NCBI GenBank assembly: GCA_905160935.1 | Contig: CAJHZI010000416.1 | Span: 834,501-898,500 of the forward strand | Origin: Enchytraeus crypticus | Taxonomy: Eukaryota > Annelida > Clitellata > Enchytraeida > Enchytraeidae | DNA: 64,000 bases | Reading direction: 5' to 3' | Shown: piece after piece, positions 58,134-64,000 of the stretch | Layout of the letters: each line of letters starts with the position of its first letter | Numbering within the stretch: the first letter of the stretch is position 1 | Notes under the pieces: model-generated | Seen by the model: only the letters and a program-made list of their open reading frames with translations | What the model was told of the DNA's origin: nothing | Databases searched by the model: none | Made by a program: the position numbers and the translations under genes

Positions 58134-58914
58134 TGTGAGTAAAAAAACCATGTGCGCAGTCTTTCGCCCATAACTTTGGTGTTAGTGAACCGATTTTTAA
58201 AATTTTTGCATAGGTATAATCAGGAACACATTTGCTATAAAATAACGTTAAGTGACTCTGTTAATTATTATTTTTGCGTTGAAGCAGTGCTTGAAAATAT
58301 GCGCGACTGAAAATATTCAGTTTAAGTAAATCAATCGCTACAGAATGTTTACAAATCCGTGGCTTAACAAAAAACGAAACAAGCAGTATTATACTGCTAC
58401 TGTCAACTGTCAAAGCTTAATTATGCTCAAAGTGCCCTCCTTTAGCTGGAATACAAGCTCGGAGACGCTTGCGCCACTCATCTATTGCTTTATCAATGAC
58501 AGATTGCTTCATGTCTTGCCAAACGTCCACCAGGCGTTGCTTCAACTCGTCCACGTTATTTATTTTCTTCTTTTCGGTGTAATTTCTTTAATAAGCAATC
58601 TGGCCCTCCCAGAATCCAGTTTTTTGTTGGAAATTCGGCAATCAACCAATGTGAGCCACAACCCTTTAAGAGGTACAAGTTTTTGTGAACTCTTAATCTG
58701 CTTTAGTAAACACCATTTTAAAATTTAAACAAAGACAGACTATGTTTGTAAAATCGTCTGTTATTGTTTAAAATATACCGGAATTGTCACAAAAACTAGA
58801 TTTAAGATTGATACTTTTCTTCTACTTTATAATTCTGAAACAATTTTCAAAATCGGTTCACAAATGTCAAAGTTGTGGATGAAATACTGCGCACATGTTT
58901 TTTTATGACTCACA

Positions 58915-58915
<1 letters not shown>
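58131..58915 (-). mobile_element. mariner/Tc1 deletion derivative
   Basis: About 785 bp with terminal inverted repeats of at least 30 bp: the left begins CACTGTGAGTAAAAAAACC and the complement of the right begins CTGTGAGTCATAAAAAAAC. Both continue into ATGTGCGCAGT and, further in, GTGAACCGATTTT. The minus strand keeps the transposase C-terminus (ELKQRLVDVWQDMKQSVIDK, AIDEWRKRLRACIPAKGG, HFEHN). The catalytic DD(E/D) region is deleted. TA repeats on both sides fit the TA target of this superfamily. Confidence 0.9.

Positions 58916-58978
<63 letters not shown>
58916..58978. repeat. (TA)n microsatellite
   Basis: About 30 TA units directly abutting the right end of the mariner remnant. Confidence 0.95.
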
Positions 58979-58981
<3 letters not shown>

Positions 58982-59934
58982 AGCGTCTGCAAGCGACATG
59001 CACCACAAAGCCTACCTAATAACTAAATTTCCTAAGCAATTAACTCATCCATAATCAAAATAAATAAATAAGACCTTGTAAAGGACTTTATTTAAGGGCT
59101 TTTATCCCTTAATTTTATGTACCCCACTCTTCACCTCAAAACTCCACCAGAGTGTCCACTCCAATCTCACATAGTCCTCAGTCCTCATGCCTGCTGCATA
59201 TATCTTTGATTACCTCAACATACTTCCTGTTTAGGCTACTTTCCTCTTCTTCAAAATCGCCCACACCAACTCTCTCGGCACCTTAATTATCGTATAATTA
59301 TCGTAAAGGCCGTATCTCTAGAGATCAACAGATATCATCTGCATATTCCTTTGCCTTTTCTTCATAATTAGAATGTCTCAATAGCTCTGAGGCGTCAAGA
59401 AATTCTAAAAGACTGATCCAGAGGTAACTAAATTCTCGCGGATTCGATTCCCATTTAGCCGTAATGATCTGAGAGTATATTTTTTTAATTTTTTTATTCC
59501 GTATAGTTACACAAATGACATACCGCATGTGTTTACAATGTTTCCTTTCTTAAGTTTCTGTTGTTGTAGTTGTCGTTATTTCCTCCATTCCTTTCCATGG
59601 TTATTAGTAATCGTTGCCATTTGTTGGCGCTCCAATAGCAGCCGGCGCGGATTTAAGAATAACCTCCAACACCTTGGGGATTGTTTACTTTCAAAGCTGT
59701 CTACACTCGGTCTTCCAAAGTGGTCGCCCACAATTTACTAACCGCGTGCAGCGTGGCTTTACTTCGTTCAGCTGACGCGCAGCTTAACTGAGCACGCTAA
59801 ATCCCCCCCTGATTCTCGACATTAACCGGAATGTTTACAATGAAAATGGACTACTAATTTCCTAACGGTTTAATCATGTACGTGGTGTTAAAAGTCATGG
59901 ATATCAACATACATGTACACTAATAACACGCAAT
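58979..59934. other. No gene seen; GC-richer patch
   Basis: No supported exon. The 59630-59810 part is clearly GC-richer than its surroundings (GCCGGCGCGG, CGCGTGCAGCGTGGC) and could be a promoter or first non-coding exon, but no splice donor or start was assigned. Confidence 0.4.
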
Positions 59935-60175
59935 AGTGAAATAAACAACTGCGTTGATATCTACACTTTAAATACCACAAGTTAAACCAGTAATTAGTTC
60001 AATTTTCCGTTTAAGCAGTCCTGCGTATGTCCACAATTTTATTTTCAGATCACCGCGGCCGAGAATCGAACCCACGAGCGTTCGATTCGTCTCAGGAGCT
60101 GTCATTTAAAATTTCATGACGTTACCTGACGCCTCTAATTACTGCGCTATTGAGACATTCATATTTAACGTGCAA
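59935..60175 (-). mobile_element. SINE-F, best copy
   Basis: Minus strand begins TGTCTCAATAGCGCAGTAAT with an A-box-like TAGCGCAGT. A B box GGTTCGATTCT follows, then the SINE-F body with GTGGTATTTAAAGTGTAGAT and a short AT tail. A classical tRNA-derived SINE layout. Confidence 0.82.
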
Positions 60176-61074
<899 letters not shown>

Positions 61075-61258
61075 TCATCTTACCTAGAATCCAAGTTTAA
61101 CCCGGGTCGGGATACGAATAGACCTTCTCTAATCCTCTCTGTCCCACACCGATCACAATAAGTCCATACCCTTCCATTCGTTAAAGTTTTGTAGCAATTT
61201 CTACAACGTAGGCGCTCACCAACCGAATCCTCTGATGGTTGGTTTGGATCTTATTTTT
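61075..61258 (-). mobile_element. SINE-D copy
   Basis: Minus-strand copy with the full LINE-D-like 3' end: complement of CATCTTACCTAGAATCCAAG and TTTAACCCGGGTCGGGATAC, then CGGTTGGTGAGCGCCTACG. Confidence 0.83.
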
Positions 61259-62422
61259 TGTAGTGTAGATCATTTGTTATAATTAATTTACTAAATCTTT
61301 GCAAATTGTAAAGGCAATTTTAGCTATAAGTACAAAAGTATAAGATAAATATAGATGTATTTAACACAGGAATGATCACAAATGATTTAAATATAAACTT
61401 AAGGCACGGAATTCTCGTAGGCTAAAGTGCAGCCAAGTCGTGAAGCTTTAGAGTTCACAAAACCGGGAGCATTAAGTTGTATAAATTGAAATATTTTACT
61501 GCATTATAAAAAAATTAATGATAATGAAATATATGCAATATTCTCCACCACTCAATTTGGAGATCAGCCATATGACATGTCCATATAATATAGGCTGTAC
61601 GTGAGCATGTATAAACTATTCAACCATTGCTATTAAAAAGGCACAACATAAAACAATGAAACACCCAGAAAGCCGTAGTAAAACCAACATCGGAAAATTC
61701 AACAAATTTTAATAATTTTATGATAAATTGGCAACAAAAGTTATTGCATTCTATCAAAATTTATCTAGTACAAACAGAAGACAAGATATTAAGAAATCAC
61801 TTTAACAGTACCTGATAAACATACTGCATAGATATATTACCAGCTCTAAATATACATGAAAAATATTGAGTCACAGTAAACTAAAAATGAATGAATGTTA
61901 CTTATTAATGTTCTTCAAACTGAGTAGCATTTAATAACTTTGAGGGAATTTACAATGCATTCTATACTGTAAGACTGCATCTGCATACGTTCGTCATCAT
62001 CACTATCTTCCCTTAAATCCAAGTTTAACAACGGTCGGGATACGAATAGACCTTCTCCATACATATGCATCTGTAAACGTTACAAAGTACAAAACACTGA
62101 CGCTGATTTCTGTTTAAGCAATACAGCACTCACATGTCAAAGACTAAATCGTGATTTATATTACGAGGAGCTCGGCGCACTCTTAGAATAGGTAAATTTT
62201 ACAATGTTCTGTAGCCATCAACCACTAAGCACTACCAGGTACAAATGAACCCATTCTTTTTAAAAACACTGTATAAATATGCTTAAATTAAAATTGTCTA
62301 AACTTAAATTCAGAAATTAATTAGATATAAAAATTAATAGCAAATTAATGACATATACAAAATTTCACTCATATAATGACGGCATACTGATCTAGATTGA
62401 CTTCACAGTGACCCAGAAGAGA
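61259..62422. other. No gene seen; LINE-D tail inside
   Basis: Mostly AT-rich with no exon. At 61995-62060 (minus) there is only the terminal LINE-D/SINE-D tail (GGTCGGGATACGAATAGACC). Confidence 0.5.
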
Positions 62423-62624
62423 TCAAGCCTGGTTTCTGGCTGTGCGATTATAGCAGAGGTTCAAGCTATCTTTAGGTGGAATCAGCGCACTACAGCAAGC
62501 ATCGTGAATTCTTTTTACATGTGCGACTTCTCTTTGGTTTAATAAACACATTTCTCTCTCCTGTGACCTTTCAATATGGTTGACTACAACTTCGTTACGA
62601 TTGTTACATAAATAATAAACGTTC
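62423..62624 (-). CDS. Candidate terminal exon, unknown protein
   Basis: On the minus strand a branch-like TTCTAAAC and an ATTATATAG acceptor precede one completing base and 66 open codons ending in TGA. The texture is strongly coding-like: NNRNEVVVNHIERSQEREMC, LLNQREVAHVKRIHDACC, SALIPPKDSLNLCYN. It is basic with four cysteines and no membrane segment. Its acceptor phase equals that of the exon at 63151-63325, so the two could be alternative last exons of one gene. Family not recognised. Confidence 0.42.
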
Positions 62625-63150
62625 CTATATAATGTTTAGAACCTGACCTGTACACAGTACCTCACATGTACTGCCTATTATTTTTAATTTTATTATTACT
62701 ATTATCGCTATTTTTACTATTAATCAGGAGGAAAAATTGATGGTTCAGTACATTTGATAAATATTGATTTTAGAATTTGTGACTCTGAATTAAGAATGCG
62801 TAAAGTGTTGGAATGATAATCTCTATCAAATATGTAGGCAATTACAATGCACATTCCACTCCTGACGACAAGACATGATTGGCATGTAAATAAAGTAAGC
62901 TCAAATCTTTCATATCGATATCACAAGTAACTGTAATTTTGTAGCTACATGCATACAATGATAGCTATTCTACAATATATTGCTAATAAACTGAATATTT
63001 TCCTAATAACTTGCAATGTGTCTATACCTTCGGAAATAACAAAATACATATAACCTATACCAACCAATCATGCCTACGGTATTACAGGCTAGAGAATTAT
63101 ATAGCGGAATGTAATCACAAGAAATTTATACAAGAAAATAATCACAATGC

Positions 63151-63325
63151 TTATGATTCAGCAGCATTATCTTTGTAAGGATGGCTGAACTTTGGAAGAC
63201 AAAGTCCAAATTTCGTTTCGATGCCCTGAAATGTGGCCAGAGCCAGACGATACCCGCCCACGTGGTCAGGGTTAGCAGGCAGCAGTTCCTCCACTGCAGT
63301 CTTAACGATAGAACCCTCAGGACGT
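63151..63325 (-). CDS. Terminal exon of an unidentified minus-strand gene
   Basis: A good acceptor (TTTATAACTTGCAG) is followed by one base completing a codon and 57 residues ending in [60 protein letters not shown]. The exon is GC-richer than its flanks and reads as a globular domain end, with an amphipathic helix followed by a Gly/Tyr turn. Earlier exons lie beyond the right edge. No family is recognised. A second frame is also open here but gives an implausible Trp/Leu-rich string. Confidence 0.6.
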
Positions 63326-63361
63326 CTGCAAGTTATAAATAAGTAAAAAGATTAACCATAG

Positions 63362-63530
63362 TCTCTCTCTTCAGTGCACTGCCAAGTGGCAGGTTCAATG
63401 TACATATTCGTACTCAAAGTCTGCTTTCTCGCTCCATAAGAGCACTCCTCAGATCAACATGTTAATCCCTTCACAAAGCCTATGCCTTATCCATACCTTA
63501 TGTAGCCTACAGCTTGGGTAAAGTATGACT
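63362..63530 (-). mobile_element. SINE-C 3' half
   Basis: Complement ends GTACATTGAACCTGCCACTT, then GGCAGTGCACTGAAGAGA. The head half is missing. It lies about 35 bp beyond the acceptor of the 63151-63325 exon, in its intron. Confidence 0.83.
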
Positions 63531-63816
63531 TCATAATCATATGCTCAATAAGCACGATTAAAAGACATGTTCTTCGACAATGACTTTGTCATTTTTGATT
63601 TTCTTGAGGTAACGTCATTTTAAAAATAATTATACAAATTTTCAGGTATCAGCAGAATAATATATCAATAATATAATTTATAAAATTTCCGGTTTAAAAT
63701 GCCATTCACAAGTAAAAGGCAACACCAGCGAAGACGATCCTGAATTTAAAAGAAATTAAAATATTACAATAGAGAGTCATGATATTGATCTTTTTGAAAT
63801 GTAATTGTTCATAAAT

Positions 63817-64000
63817 ACAGGGTGAGTAAAAAAAGTGATAACACCTGCAAAAAGTTTTAATATCTTAGGCTATTGCTAATATTTTCAAAGCAAACTTTTA
63901 CCAAATACTAAAAGAGTAATTTCTGATGGGGTGGTCAATTTTCATCAATTTTGGTACATAGATAGGCCAATTATGAAAGTTTCAGCAGAGCAACCCCCCA
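63817..64000 (+). mobile_element. Possible mariner/Tc1 end, cut by window edge
   Basis: ATACAGGGTGAGTAAAAAAAGTG has the TACAGGGTG-type start common to many mariner/Tc1 terminal repeats and is preceded by TA. The remainder runs off the window, so neither the other end nor a transposase can be seen. Confidence 0.45.

Overview
The window reads as invertebrate animal nuclear DNA. It is AT-rich, has spliced genes with introns of 0.1-4 kb, long (TA)n runs, tRNA-derived SINEs, decayed non-LTR retrotransposons and a mariner remnant, and shows nothing bacterial. The palindrome TAGGCCTA recurs far above expectation. No species can be named from this sequence alone.

Four spliced genes could be reconstructed by joining splice sites with consistent codon phase. 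(1) Plus strand, 2165-7163: the C-terminal part of an SH3KBP1/CD2AP-family endocytic adaptor (basic RRPP block and terminal coiled coil); its upstream SH3 exons lie outside the window. (2) Plus strand, 19794-25188: a complete three-exon, 169-residue multi-pass membrane protein of unrecognised family. (3) Minus strand, 30690-40038: a complete ten-coding-exon poly(rC)-binding protein (three KH domains, 348 aa), including the 24-nt and 33-nt exons of KH1. (4) Minus strand, 44643-51933: a six-exon protein of about 735 aa with 13 C2H2 zinc fingers and an internal 39-bp coding minisatellite. At the right edge two candidate minus-strand terminal exons (62423-62624 and 63151-63325) begin in the same codon phase and may be alternative 3' ends of one gene. 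Weaker candidates are a 93-aa CARD-like reading frame (18293-18574), a cysteine-containing frame antisense to a PCBP intron (31249-31536) and three single-exon candidates.

Most of the rest is mobile DNA. Names used here: LINE-A, a CR1/L2-like element with a WNSLP motif near the end of its ORF; LINE-B, an RTE-like element with FADD; LINE-D, known only from its 3' end; SINE-C and SINE-D, which share a central block but carry 3' tails matching LINE-B and LINE-D respectively; SINE-E and SINE-F, with recognisable tRNA promoter boxes. One LINE (54260-56434) is split by a 1.76-kb composite insertion flanked by a GGGTTA duplication. A mariner deletion derivative sits between two (TA)n runs.

The most interesting signals are places where repeats and splicing meet. 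The acceptor of the last PCBP exon abuts, and seems to be built from, a LINE-A 3' tail. The acceptor of another PCBP exon has been tandemly duplicated into its own intron as a 24-bp repeat that carries a stop codon per unit. Other notable signals are a 13-bp satellite of about 80 copies that is open in all three minus frames, and two clusters of TGACGTCA (CRE-type) palindromes.
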